In this document: positions 9,001 to 16,607 of the stretch, piece by piece | How positions within the stretch are numbered: position 1 is the stretch's first letter | Layout: each line of letters starts with the position of its first letter | Assembly: GCA_000727475.1 (NCBI GenBank) | Contig: KL647311.1 | Location: forward strand, 585,327-649,326 | Source of the DNA: Sarcocystis neurona | Taxonomy: Eukaryota; Apicomplexa; Conoidasida; Eucoccidiorida; Sarcocystidae | Length of the DNA stretch: 64,000 nucleotides | Direction: 5' to 3' | Position numbers and translations under genes: made by a program | The notes under the pieces: generated by a model | Databases searched by the model: none | What the model saw: only the letters and a program-made list of their open reading frames with translations | What the model was told of the DNA's origin: nothing

Positions 9001-10590
9001 GTCCTGCTGCTGCTGCTGGTGTGCCCCACACTGCTGCTGCTGGTGTCGCCTCTGCAGCAGCAGCTGCTGCCGTTTCGGTGTGCGCTGTCGACGCAGTGCG
9101 GCGGGCAGCACGACGCGACGCAGCAGCTGCAGCAGTGTGGGGAGACCGTCGGCAAGTGGCTGCTGCAGCTGTTGTTCCCGCTGCAGCTTTGCAGAGAAGG
9201 CAGCCAGCCACCGGGTGGCCAGCTGCGCGTGTCTCTGGACGTTAGCGAGGACGAGGCGGGCAGAGCGCTGCTGCATGCGGAGCTGCTGTAGTAGGCCAGA
9301 AGCAGCAGCCGCGCGTACTCTTGCTGCTGCCAGAAGAGCTGCTGCTGCTCGCGCTCGGAAGGCAAAGGGCTGCTGCAGCTCACACTGATGGCCTCCCTGC
9401 ACCACCTGCTGCAGGAGCTGCTGTTCTGCCTCCCGCAGCTGGGGCCCTGCTGCTGCTGCTGTCGACCCGTACAGAGAACGCCGCGAAGGTTCTGCTGCTC
9501 GCGCTGCTGCCAGAGAAGCAGCCGCAGCAGCAGCAGACACAGGACTCGTAGTCTGCGTCCCCTCTTCTACTTCTGCTACGACTGCCCTGCTGCTTCTGCG
9601 GCTGAGTAGAGCAAGCAGCGCTGCTTGCGGCAGCAGCAGCACATCCATCAGGTAGACGAAAATCGCTCCGGGCTCGCCGTCAGCCAGCAGCAGCACAGGC
9701 TCGACCGGTCTGGTCTGCTGTTGCTGCCGCTGTTGCTGTTGCTGCCACGGCTGCTGTTGCTGCCACGGCTGCCGTTGCCGCCACTGCCGCTGCGGCCTGG
9801 TTTCCCCACACAGCTGCTGCGCTCTCCGCAGACGGCCTGCCACTTCTTTGTTCAGCGAAACCTGGGTGGCTTCGACCAGCAGCAGAACCATCTCTTCACC
9901 AGCGCGAGGTCGACAGCTTTGCTGCCCTTCTTGCTGCAGCGACGCTTCCTGCTGCTGTGTGTCCTGCTGCTGGCGCTGCTGCAGTGCTGTTGGTGAGGCG
10001 CACCCATGCCCACCTGTGCTGCTCGCGTGAGCTGCCACAGCAGCAGCTCGAGCAGCGGGACTCTGGTGGGTTGAAGCAGCAGGAGCAGCAGTGGCGTCGC
10101 CGGCCGGCGAAGCAGCAGCAGCGGGAGAACGAAGAGTTTTTGGCAGACGTGGAAGCACCTCGCAAAGTATATAATCGCGCAACTCCGGCCACGACAAAAT
10201 GGCCTGTTCCTCCTGCAGCTGCTGCCTTTCCTCCTGCTGGTGCTTCTCTTTCCGTTGCTCCCCTTGCATCTGTTGCTTCTGCTTCTTCTGCTGCTGCTGC
10301 TTCTGCTGCTGGTGGCACTCCTGCCGTTGCTGCGTCTGCGCTGGCCCGGCACCTGCTGCAGGCGCGGAGGCACCAAGCCAACAGTCGTAACCCGGGACGA
10401 GGCCAGCAGAGGAAGAAGGGAAGGGCACAGAAGGAGAAGACGAGGAAGGGGAAGCAAAGGAAGCATCAGCAGCAGAGGCGGTGTGCAGCTTCCTTGTAGC
10501 TAAGTCAACGTAAAAAACTTGGCCAGTGAGGCCGTCGACCAACGGGCAGAGACGTGCCTGCAGGCGGCGGTGCTGCTGCTGCTGCTGCAT
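1..10590 (-). CDS. ATG11: ATG11/FIP200-like autophagy scaffold with giant Ala-rich extension, 3' end off the window
   Basis: The minus strand is open without a stop from at least 10,590 to base 1 (3,530 codons), so the C-terminus lies outside the window. The ATG at 10,590 was chosen because the ubiquitin-like part starts about 12 residues later; the frame is also open somewhat upstream. Residues 13-35 (LVDGLTGQVFYVDL), 131-150 (SWPELRDYILCEVLPRL), 232-250 (EEMVLLLVEATQV) and 295-322 (LLLADGEPGAIFVYLMDV) fit the strands and helix of the FIP200/ATG11 ubiquitin-like N-terminus, separated by Gln-rich inserts. Residues about 751-908 fit the Atg17-like core: LYTLPG, ERIRRKRFKEKL, E-MKRRAF, LPFSLFKGL, then FDRDLKPL, matching the family order RR-x-F, E-x-KR-x-x-F, LF-x-GL, FD-x-x-L. 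In that family the protein scaffolds the Atg1/ULK1 kinase complex. After about residue 1,100 the protein is Ala/Glu/Asp/Thr-rich to the edge. The start and the absence of introns are inference. Confidence 0.68.
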   Translation of the reverse strand, partial: MQQQQQHRRLQARLCPLVDGLTGQVFYVDLATRKLHTASAADASFASPSSSSPSVPFPSSSAGLVPGYDCWLGASAPAAGAGPAQTQQRQECHQQQKQQQQKKQKQQMQGEQRKEKHQQEERQQLQEEQAILSWPELRDYILCEVLPRLPKTLRSPAAAASPAGDATAAPAASTHQSPAARAAAVAAHASSTGGHGCASPTALQQRQQQDTQQQEASLQQEGQQSCRPRAGEEMVLLLVEATQVSLNKEVAGRLRRAQQLCGETRPQRQWRQRQPWQQQQPWQQQQQRQQQQTRPVEPVLLLADGEPGAIFVYLMDVLLLPQAALLALLSRRSSRAVVAEVEEGTQTTSPVSAAAAAASLAAARAAEPSRRSLYGSTAAAAGPQLREAEQQLLQQVVQGGHQCELQQPFAFRARAAAALLAAARVRAAAASGLLQQLRMQQRSARLVLANVQRHAQLATRWLAAFSAKLQREQQLQQPLADGLPTLLQLLRRVVLPAALRRQRTPKRQQLLLQRRHQQQQCGAHQQQQQDGGFELLRERQRQRRRVGQHEDDAVQLQQEQHREGKARAPPQQQQRKGGHSSRKPQSRPKHYDSYMSQTSQQQRHPAEERRTKTEEQVTNGRGWGVVVGRGTASAAAPSRLSVGSAARVDEIERFAAEAFRWRGELQQQAQELEKQLLEAAAEAESAAAGCVGAAAVEGTEELEEEAIAIAAAAAAVERLFRCICMLPYQPSYSAATRPLWGEEEQQQQCANLEKLQLVAEQQIHREGRLLLLWQRRLLVLQQGLAAALLEKVRVKRLLDRGLLLRGETQRLCCRLLLLAQLYTLPGACAAALQERIRRKRFKEKLAAAVAAAQQELDCLCQTEEMKRRAFVDTCMRKLPFSLFKGLQRAAVPRVRVSSVPPAFDRDLKPLVHAGQTVEGRRDTYAEQRPREKVLTAVLPQQQQHKQQPKTLLRQSHQRSREEQQRQTLQQQQKAEWQQKRAVQQRQQQREEQQLRRPQLQKRQREPSADDAKQFQQQQQLEEEELLEEVALDELLRQHQAAPATTAAVACAQQLQQQLEQELSLEALLQLQQAEAARAAARGVLEWQQQLLLWGTQGDAPAQKEEEEEREEDEEAAAGEGEQEQNVETASAGAGSQEQDFPAAADEEEAAAPAATAAMAAAATAAATVAAATAAGATASAATEAAATEAAATETAATAAGVRFAAVRLRTRRPRRSPRRLQQPQRVAVRTRVATTTAEAARAPATTAEDRPATRDKRGAGHGRAAAPDAEPVAEEVPAAAAAGEDAVAAAYDTLERAVVPAAAAVDAAAGEAAAARVAAAQTAAAQAAAAEAAAAEAAAEQAAAAEQAAAAEQAAAAEQAAAAAQAAAAEAGTADAAAADAAAANAAAALGAGTPATETRKRATRTDTEAAASAAAAVQEAAAAAAIQKEATAAEGKAEAGELAVKAAAATVGGGGEAEKAGEGTASADIEEEAEAMGEGAEAAAGGHPTAAAAVGDRVVGIEGPTAEAGAAGGGGGEAAAGGVEAREAAAAKDDEAPAAEDAAVTAPTAVAAASSEKAAVAPPEEAAGAATATESETAAAPATREVASAAVHTAAKAAAASSEAASAATLEAAASPGEESASSTAPAAAAEDSHGGSAVEVDGTARAAYARAALEAALAKFAAFVEPAPSAATASPAAAIATGAAAAEIAAASAAGGREASATAAESVAAATTAALAGTDSTKAVAAAAARTAPPAATEPGASAPAAGERETPAARPLASILLREAATGWRNTSAATAERSGAAAEAGSGAAAVLDSQVPGAAASAAVRAEASASPPAATETGETPSLAAEMPVTSSIGAVADTSVVCGEEAAAPGRADVAGATEGKEKAAARRKDTEFPPSATAARCTPAIEGVEETEAGAAAGPTLLQSREGVLLVATAAERFQTTIPPATKFVAAAAAGPSREGTNTRAAAATPGAPGEATKATQAAVSRAAPAAGDGGGVRRRVAAAPAGAPPAPTAASEAAAGADAVTDAAAATDADAAAAVVLAANRETGRAATEAARVSTEAADRAAAAGDADADSAAVAETLAADREAAAATEVAGTSRKAADTAAAAGADREAAADAEASAADREAAGAAETEAAGVSRKAADAAAAGAGAASDAVALAAGRETGAAAATEVAGGSRKATDTAEAAAVGSDTEALAADREAGAAGDADTAADAVALAADRHTGTTAATEAAGVPKKAEHTAETAAASADADAEALAADREAAAAAEAADVWRKAADTVAAADADADADAGASAANPGTGAAAAIEATEAAHAEFGGTGTTVGALAPRRAAGAESAVLAQANDSLAADASRVAEPGTAAAETAAGADAPDVAAADAVAAAEADAAAEADAAAEADTGAEADAAAKASVAAVPEVGAGPHGGAAGERSTADPSAAEAGAAVVAGVAADATAANAPAAGTAARAGVTRAATDAADEAARAAEEADATTGATDATVAAEADAAPVANRAAAEAAAAGATDAAATAAGATDAGAPADAATAASRAAAEAAAADAKDPAAAAGAIEAAATTGGATDTAAPAGAAPVASRAAAEAAAAADAKVPAVAAAGATDAGPLAVNFAARAADVAAAGDETDALAAASTGIDGPGRAAEEGAGADAVATAADAAAADAAAGADSGAEPAANAAESPSAEAAYAAAANTAAATAADAAAVDGTAAGAAAAGAAGATSSATATLPATCGKEEAAAGAGRTTPPEPAAGAEATAAKAAARADASKTAARAPAAAEAAEAAVAAGAEAAVSAAEGSAAAKAARSPADAPAAAADLPPEVADAPAAAVAAALAHVAVRETDEAGHKACMRTSAAVDLAKAAAETTPEAGERTAGGTGASGRAAGGEAEAADVAAAAGESATAGDAGARAYAGGSAVTGTSETSAGGATTAAADGAGCSGIPGKAPAAKAADVEFDGVTAAEIRIPRQSCSSVGGQQEEERPAPYQHEVAVGPAAEEGGESHSAASPGTVGEVAAARRRSCFAAETPLADALNNIPAATGAPLAAPPAVSDARSATPAADVSPADAAVAEDSFSSSAVAERDRAGASEAAAAAVEPGPAGLTPAAASAARAPAAAAGSGTAAHTVSSATCAANGLPPAAGETAAGIKANADSPAATAVRLRSNAGGALSFLASSLAKRAASAAYVETAAARKVPCSRVPAVTFPPTGDGKAPSVPLAAAGRYHAADTEDVTPVEKETPAGAALGMWGAPHVEKQASGVDQTHSTGVDTAAAGHSGADSAVGDTAAVSELAAAGAFSLPAEAGVPVVSRSAAAPVPTATAGAAAAPAATTAKFCRAAGRLPATAVRKGGTQAAQQDAATIAVGHTHAGDAASTPAAAAQHASAAAGDRTTPAADHASAAAAAADHFSAADATAADHDSAAASGHASPATTGAAEHADAATNFFASTAAGRTASKADEGTDRGEQGESSVVFSRIVSQAWQHERQGAVLGAGSAAHVALGVSNAVEMLEERYSSSSSRSSTETQKQKDSSGQSNPQLQSGR
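2810..3180 (-). repeat. Degenerate GCT/GCA repeat block
   Basis: Several imperfect copies contain the plus-strand strings CCTCAGCAGCTGCTCTG and GCATCTGTTGCACC. In the minus frame they read as Ala-rich segments with RAAAEAA and ATDA. The block belongs to the Ala-rich extension of the ATG11-like frame. Confidence 0.55.
3780..4530 (-). repeat. Degenerate tandem repeat, mostly about 114-123 bp, inside the Ala-rich extension
   Basis: At least six copies are visible. In the minus-strand frame each carries a block like ADREA, then A-rich, ATEAAGVSRKAAD; the plus-strand text of each copy contains a version of CACCTGCTGCTTCTGTTGC. Copies sit near 3,800, 3,922, 4,093, 4,208, 4,331 and 4,450, so one interval is about 170 bp. 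Counting by hand between adjacent copies, differences fall mostly at every third base, which is the wobble position of the minus-strand coding frame. Confidence 0.75.
6480..6590 (-). repeat. 18-bp tandem repeat encoding EQAAAA
   Basis: The plus-strand unit TTGCTCTGCTGCTGCTGC recurs about four times almost perfectly. It is read on the minus strand as repeated Glu-Gln-Ala-Ala-Ala-Ala hexapeptides. The near identity suggests recent expansion. Confidence 0.75.
7867..8340 (-). other. Atg17-like core domain of the ATG11-like protein
   Basis: This is the best family match in the left third of the window, residues about 751-908. Reading order: a helical stretch with NLEKLQLVAEQQ and KVRVKRLLDRGLLL, then LAQLYTLPG, QERIRRKRFKEKL, CQTEEMKRRAFVDT, RKLPFSLFKGL, VPPAFDRDLKPL. 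Human FIP200 and plant/fungal Atg11 share the order RR(K)-x-F, E-x-x-(K)R-x-x-F, LF-x-GL and FD-x-x-L in this region. It lies in the same minus-strand frame as the ubiquitin-like N-terminus, and no intron is needed between them. Confidence 0.68.
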
Positions 10591-13500
10591 GTTGTTCTTT
10601 TGCTGCGGGATGCGCTGCTGCAGAGCGGGGGAGCTGCAGGGCGCAACAGCGGCAGCAGCATTTCCTAACGGGTTCCGACGGAAGGGCTGCTGCGGCAGCA
10701 GAGAAGAGAAGGACACTATGGCGCCGGCGCTGCTGCTGTTGCTGCTTTCTGCGCGACTTCCCACCTGGCCGTGTATCTGGCTCCTCACAAGCGCAGACCA
10801 GGTACTCCCAAGACGGCTGCTGCTGCGTATCCTCTCCCTGCTGTGCCGGCTGAAACTGCTGCTCCAGCTGCTGCAACGAGTGCTCTCGCAACGTCTGCAT
10901 GTGGCGCTGCTGCTGCTGCTCCATGGGGGGTAACACCGTCGACTTGTGCTGCTGCTGCTGCGCTTCCCTCCCCGGCGAATGCTGCTGCTGCTGCCCTTCT
11001 GCAGAGTTCTGTGGCAGCTGCTGCTGCTGGCCTTCGGTAGGCCTCTGTGGCAGTTGCTGCTGCTTCTGCTTCTGCTGCTGATGCTCGATGCCATCGCGAG
11101 GGGTCGCGCAAACGGAGAAATGAGAGAATCGGCAGCCGCTCCTGCGGTAGCTGCCGCCACTGCTGATGCTGCCGCTCCTGGCCTTCCTTCCGACGCTACT
11201 GCTGGTGCTGCTGCTGCAGGGCCTGCTGCTGCCTGTCGTCCTCCTGCTGTACCTGAATCTCCTGCTGCTGCCGATCCTGCTTGTGCGGATCCTGCTGCTG
11301 CTACTGGGTATGCGGCGACCCCTGCACCTTTCTTTCTCCGCCGCAGAAAACAGAGGCGTCGTACACACGAACAGGTGCAGGCTGCTGAAGCAAGTCCTGC
11401 TGCTGCTGTTGTTATTGCTCCTGCTGTCACCACTGCTGCCGCTGTTGCTCTGGACGCTGTCACTACCGCTGCATCTCGTGCTGCAGTTGCTGCTGACGTC
11501 GCTCCACCGGGCACGTTTGCTGCTGCTGCTTCTCTGCTACTTCTGCGTCTACATGTGCTGTTGCTGCTTCGGTGCTTGCGAATGCTGCTGCTTCTTCCGT
11601 TGTTGCCGCTGCTTCTGCACTCTTCACGCTGCTGTGGACGCTGCTGTTGCTGCTGCTTCTTCCGCTGTTGCCGCTGCTTCTGCACTCATCACGCTGCTGT
11701 GGATGCTGCTGTTGCTGCTGCTGCCTTCGCTGCTGCGACTGCTAGTTGAGCTGCTGCAGATCGATCCGCCGCTCCAGCGCAGCAGGTGCTACTGGGGCCG
11801 TGCTCTGCCCCGGGAGCAGCAGCAAAAGCAGCAGCAGCAGCCGCAGGAGCGCACAAGCAGCGACAGAGATCAGTTCGACGAGCAGCCGCGCTGCCGCAGT
11901 CTCGTCGAAAAAAAGAGGAAGAGCAGCAAGGAGAGCGGCTCGACAACGTGGCTCGAGTTGTGTAGACATTCATCGGCAGTCCGTGTGGCTGCAGGAGAGA
12001 ACGTGGCAGCGTGTGTTTATTTTGACACGGCGGTGGTAGAAGTCTGTTGTTGCTCTAGCAGCAGCAGTTCTCGTTCCTCAAGCAGGAGAGCGTGCCTCTG
12101 CCCCGTGCGGTGCTGCTGCTGCCCTCTCTCTCAAGGAAAAAACATCTGCTGCAGCTGGGATGCTGCTGCTGCTGCTCCTGGTTCCATTCGTGCTGCGGTT
12201 CCCGCTTCGATTCATGCTGCTGCCCACCGCTCTTCGCTTCGTGCTCGTGCTCGCGTATACTGACTGCTGCTGCTACTGCACGTGTGCTGTTGCTGGCCGG
12301 AAAGGGAGCGCGACCAGCTCGCACGTGCGCCGCTTAGGAGCCGCGCAGCTCCCAGCGCGATGCAACAGCACGGACAGCAGAAGCGCACTGCGGGTGCCAC
12401 TCCCGGCAGCAGCGCGTCCGTAGGCGGCAGCAGCAGCAGCACGGCCAGCCACGGCTCCCGACACCAACAGCAGGAGGACGCACAAAACGAGCGACCGGAG
12501 GAGGAGCACACACAACAGCAGAGACACGGCGAAGTAACACGGCGTGAAGAAGCAGCAGCGAAGCACGCGCAGTTGCTGCCCGGCGAGAAGCGCGCCAGCC
12601 GTAGGTCACCCGTAGCTTCCATCCCTCCTTCGGGAAGCAGCAGCAGCAGCAGTAGCATGTGAACTGGCGACTGCAGCTGGCCAACCAGCGCAGAAGCAGC
12701 GCAGCACTCCGCGGCAGCAACTGCTGTTACCCAGGAGCAGCAGCAGTGCGGAGCTCTATATGCAGGTGAAAAGGGCAGCGAATGTCCGCCTGCCGGATGA
12801 GCAGGTAGATTTCTTATCCAGATGGGTGTGTCTCTTTATCTTTTCTTTCTCCTGCTCCTCGAGCGGCGCAGGGCAGAGCTTCTTCTTGGTGCTCTCTCGA
12901 ACCAGCCGCCATTTCTTGCTCTTTGATCACGTGGCTGGCGTGCATGCGTGCGCGGTTCCCGGCTCTGCTGCTGCTGCTGCGGGCGCCGCGGCGGGGCTGC
13001 CTTTGCAGCCCCTTCCGCACAGCTGCTTCGAGTACGAGGACGTCGTTTTTTCTCTATTTTTTGCTACATGACTCTCCTTTTCGTGCCTCCTGCGTTGTCT
13101 GCGCCGCTGCTGCCTACGGTGTATCTCCACCGCATCTGCTGCCTTCTCCTCACCTTCCTCCGCCGGTGCTGCCGCTTCAAGAAAAAAACTCCGGCAGCCT
13201 GGCGCGTCGCGCCGCAGTTCTCTCCCAAAAGCAGAAGTAATCGTTGCTGTACGCTCACACTTCTTCCCCTCCTGGAGGACCTTTTTTCCTGCCGTCACGG
13301 CCCCGCCCCGGCGTGTCTCTGCGTAAGTCCCGGCCGAACTGCCGCCGCTCCGCTACCGCGAAAGTACTGCGGCTGCTCCTCTCTGTCTACCACACGCGAT
13401 CCTGGTCCTGCCGGTGCAACTGCGTTTTCATGTTGTGTCATCTGCTGGCACTGCTGCTGCAGCGACGTCTGCTGCTACAGTGCCTTCTGCTGCTGGTGCT

Positions 13501-14410
13501 GCAGCGCTTGAAGCTCTTGTGCAGCTGCCGCGGCGTGTTCAGCGCCGTCGGCACGTGGTTCTGTTTGTTCCCCGTTATTCTTGCCCGTGATGCTGCTCTG
13601 ACACTGCTGCTACTACTGTGTCCGTCCTCCTCCTGACGCTGCTGCTTCAAAGCTGCAGCTGTGAAACTTCTGCGGCGTCTTGCTGAACTTCAGTATTGCT
13701 TTGTAGCTAGTGCTTGTGTGCAAGAGAGCGGATAGAGATCGTCCCTTCCTGTGACTCTGTGCGTATGACGAGAACAAGTCGGACAAAAGCGCTGTGACTC
13801 AAGGGGAGAAGCAGCAGCACGGGCTCCACCGTCGTAGCAGGTTTCTGCGTGGGGGTTGCTTCAGCCCTCAAACCACGTCATTGCTGCTGTTGCTGCTGCG
13901 GTTGCTTGCAGAGAAAGAGGGGGACACCTGCACCTGCCAGTTAACTGTCGCCACCTGGAGAAGGTACAGCGCGAACAGCGGCGTACAAACGGCAATACTG
14001 GCGCTGCCGCGGCAGTTGGCGTGGCCTTGCAGCAACAGCAGCCACACCGAGCGGCAGCGGAAGGTCGCAGGCGGCGAAGGAACAAGGCAACTGCCAGTTG
14101 CTGCGCCTTCAACAGCAGCAGCGAGGTATTTGAATTGCCTTCGCGGAAGGAGCCGCAGCAGGACGGAAACTGTGGGAACGGCTCCGCATTAACAGCAGCT
14201 GCGTAGTGCAGCACCAAGCTACGCAAGAAGTAACGGCCGCAGAGAAACAGCAGCAAGTGCATCCCCGCGCAGGGGGGGACGAGCTCGTGCAGCAGCAGGG
14301 GAAGCAACAGCGAGGAATACAGCAGCACATCCCACAACAACACAGAGGCTCCAGAAGCACAGCGGCATCGCGAGGACAGCAATCCTGCAGTAAGCACAGC
14401 AGCAGCTCAC
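10591..14410. other. Triplet-rich region upstream of the ATG11-like gene; no gene resolved
   Basis: From 10.6 to 12.3 kb the plus strand is CTG/GCT-rich; from 12.35 to 12.75 kb it is CAG-rich. A minus-strand Gln-rich frame (11,368-10,505) contains QQLEQQFQPAQQ and PSWEYLVCACEE and overlaps the start of the ATG11-like frame in another register. It could be a 5' exon or a shadow. A GT-AG pair at 10,764/10,690 with a good pyrimidine tract exists there, but its 75-nt length keeps the wrong frame. A minus-strand frame at 11,969-11,742 is hydrophobic and Leu-rich. Nothing between 12.8 and 14.4 kb could be tied to a family. Confidence 0.5.
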
Positions 14411-14660
14411 ATTGTCGCAGAGCCCGGGCTGCTGCCTCGTCTCCGCCGTCGTCGCTGCTGCAGCTGCTGCTGCTGCTCCTCGTCGCTCCCCTCGTGTGTT
14501 GTTCCCGCGAGTGTTCGCGGCTTCTTCCCCTTCGCGCGCGGCGTCCCGTCTACGTACTGCTCTCCACCGCGCCCAAGGTGGGGGGGTGGTCGCATCTTCT
14601 TCTGCTCGAATACGACTTCCACATTCCCCAGCGCTGCCGTCCTCCACACGTTAAAGGACT
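14411..14660 (-). CDS. Candidate exon of an unidentified gene
   Basis: The frame reads ESFNVWRTAALGNVEVVFEQ, then KKMRPPPHLGRGGEQYVDG and a Lys/Arg- and Gln-rich tail. It is bounded by an acceptor ending CTGCAG (before 14,660) and a consensus donor GTGAGC at 14,410. The mixed composition, unlike the Leu/Cys of the opposite strand, favours minus-strand coding. No family was recognised. Upstream and downstream exons are unresolved; a consensus AG only 26 nt after the donor joins in phase to a hydrophobic segment (14,384-14,219), but 26 nt is very short for an intron. Confidence 0.35.
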
Positions 14661-16476
14661 CTGCAGCGGTATGCATGGCATATCTACGCGGCGCGCTCCT
14701 TCTCTTGTGTCTAGACGGTGGTGCTTCTTCCTCCCTCTTCCTGCTGCAGGGCTACCTCTTCTTCGACTAGTCTTTCTTCTTCTCGCGTATATTACACGTG
14801 TATACGTACACACACATATATGTACTTATAATATGTGCATACGTCTATACAGAGCGTTGTCTTACGCATTTCTCTACAGCGGTAGAGCCGTACGCCTCAT
14901 GTATCCATCGGTATGTGCTGGAGCGCGTGTATCTGCCCGTCTGTCTCCTCGTACATGTATTCATATGTAAGGGCGATATTGAAGGAATGAAGCAGCTGCG
15001 GTAGGCTCTTCCGTGGAAATATATGTGTCCACGTGGCGAAGGGTACGTTCGTCAGTACGAGCCACGTGAGAGGCGTCTGTGCGTAGGGGGGGCCGTACGT
15101 AGGCGAAAAACGTAGCTGCGTCTGCAGGCGTGTGCGTGTGGCCCGTGCGTCGTCGCGGCCTCGGCCAGTCCTCAGTCGTCGCTCAGAGAACAAAAAGCGA
15201 AGTGCACTTCTCCGTTGCTGGCGGAAGGAGAGGAGGAAACTCTTCATCTACCGGGGACGTGTAGCGTCTGTCTCTTTATTTGTTGCGTGTGGATGTCTGT
15301 GTCTACGCACACTTTTTTTGGCGTGTGTGGCTGCGTTGGCGCATCTGAGTGTATGTATCTGTCTCCAGCTGCGCTGTACGTACACCCCATTCCTGGTGTA
15401 CGTACACCCCAATCCCGGTGTACGTACACCCCGTGTATGCCTGTTTAGATGCAGTGCCCCGAAGAATAGGGGCGTCTCGTTCCCCTTTGTTGACGTCGTC
15501 GTCTTTCTAAAACGGCGTGGCGAGAGGCTGCTGTCTGCTGCACTCCGTCTTCTCTCCTGCGCTCCTTCTCCGCTGGGCCTCACGTCTCCTGCAACAACAG
15601 CAGCACTTTCGCGTCCCTCTCTCTCTTCCGTCACCGTCCGCCAGGACCAGGAAGAGCTATCTGCGCACGTATGTGTCTCGATCTGTAGATCTTTATCTCT
15701 TTCTATCTCTGTACATATATATATGGGGATTACGTATGCGCACGGGTGTATGTGTGTGCGAACGAGCACGTGCTGCACGGTAATTTCGCTTCGCTTTCTC
15801 TGTCCTTGACCACGTCTGTAGCTCTCGTTCTACTAGAGAGCGAGAAACAGTAAAGAAATTGACGTATGAGTCGTATAAAGAGATATATGTATGCGCATGC
15901 GTAGGGGTGTTTTAGCGCGACGGAGACTGTGTGTGGGCCGATGTGTGTAGATACAGATGTATGGAGGGAAAGAACAAAGGAGATTTAATTGTCGGGTAGT
16001 CTTTGTCCCTAGAGCCGGGTGGCTCTTCTCCCATGCACAACTATAATACACACATATCCCTACGTACATATATATATATATATGTATCCCTCTCTCTCTC
16101 TATATATATACGTATGTGTATTCGTATGTGTACGAGTATACAGGTAGGTAGGTTTAGGTAGAGTCGTCTATGGAGACGCGGTGGAACGTACACTTCTAGT
16201 AGTATTGTATCCCATATTTTTTCTCCCGCCTCCCCTTCCCTTTCCCCTTTCCCCCCCCCCCTTCTTCCCGTGTCTCGTCTCCGTGACTGTCTCCCTCTCT
16301 GTCTCTCCACGAGGAAGTTGTCTTCCAAACGCGCGGGCGCACGACCAGCAGCTGCGGAAGCCGGGCTCACCGCGTGGGAGGACGTGCCAGTGGGACTGCT
16401 GCAGAGGAAGTGGACAAGGCGAAGAGGAAGAAAGGGAAGAAAAGAAAGAAGTGAGCAGAGAAGAAAGGAGGGAAAA
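14661..16476. other. Gene-poor stretch with microsatellites
   Basis: Holds AT-rich CATATATG-type DNA near 14.8 kb and 15.7 kb, a TATATG/CTCTCT tract at 16,070-16,130, and the 22-bp palindrome array at 15.37-15.43 kb. Two minus-strand frames (15,670-15,450 and 15,247-15,010) look protein-like but neither was recognised or linked by splice phase. A run of C residues near 16,250 precedes the V-ATPase-like gene. Confidence 0.45.
15373..15430. repeat. Three-copy 22-bp tandem repeat built on the palindrome GGTGTACGTACACC
   Basis: Copies begin at 15,373, 15,395 and 15,417. The second and third carry the exact 14-bp palindrome; the first has one mismatch (GC instead of GG at the start). The 8-bp spacers are C-rich. 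The same palindrome occurs singly at 41,643, 47,256 and 62,645, with one-mismatch copies at 17,126 and 48,302. Confidence 0.9.
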
Positions 16477-16607
16477 ATGGCGTTCGAGGCGCTGTGGATC
16501 GGGACGCTGATATACGCGGGCATCGGAGTGCTGCTCTGCCTGCTGCTGCCGTTTTATCTTCTGCGGCCAGAAAACACGAGGAACATATCGAAGAAGGAGA
16601 TGATCTG
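16477..16607 (+). CDS. VMA9: V-ATPase subunit e-like protein, exon 1
   Basis: The ATG at 16,477 opens a 43-codon exon: MAFEALWIGTLIYAGIGVLL, then LPFYLLRPENTRNI and KKEMI. It ends in a split codon (phase 2) at a consensus donor GTGAGC (16,608). Small V-ATPase e subunits (Pfam ATP_synt_H family, about 70-80 residues) have two membrane helices joined by a short polar loop. Here the first helix, with TLIYAGIGVL as in plant TLIFVVIGVI, is followed by a charged loop. The subunit sits in the membrane Vo sector of the proton pump. A longer in-frame ORF extends upstream, but this ATG, in a purine-rich context (GGAAAAATGG), is where family similarity starts. Confidence 0.6.

Noticed and set aside
10690..10764. 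75-nt GT-AG intron upstream of the ATG11-like start
   Set aside because: Good splice signals, but its length keeps the Gln-rich frame and does not lead into the ATG11-like frame.
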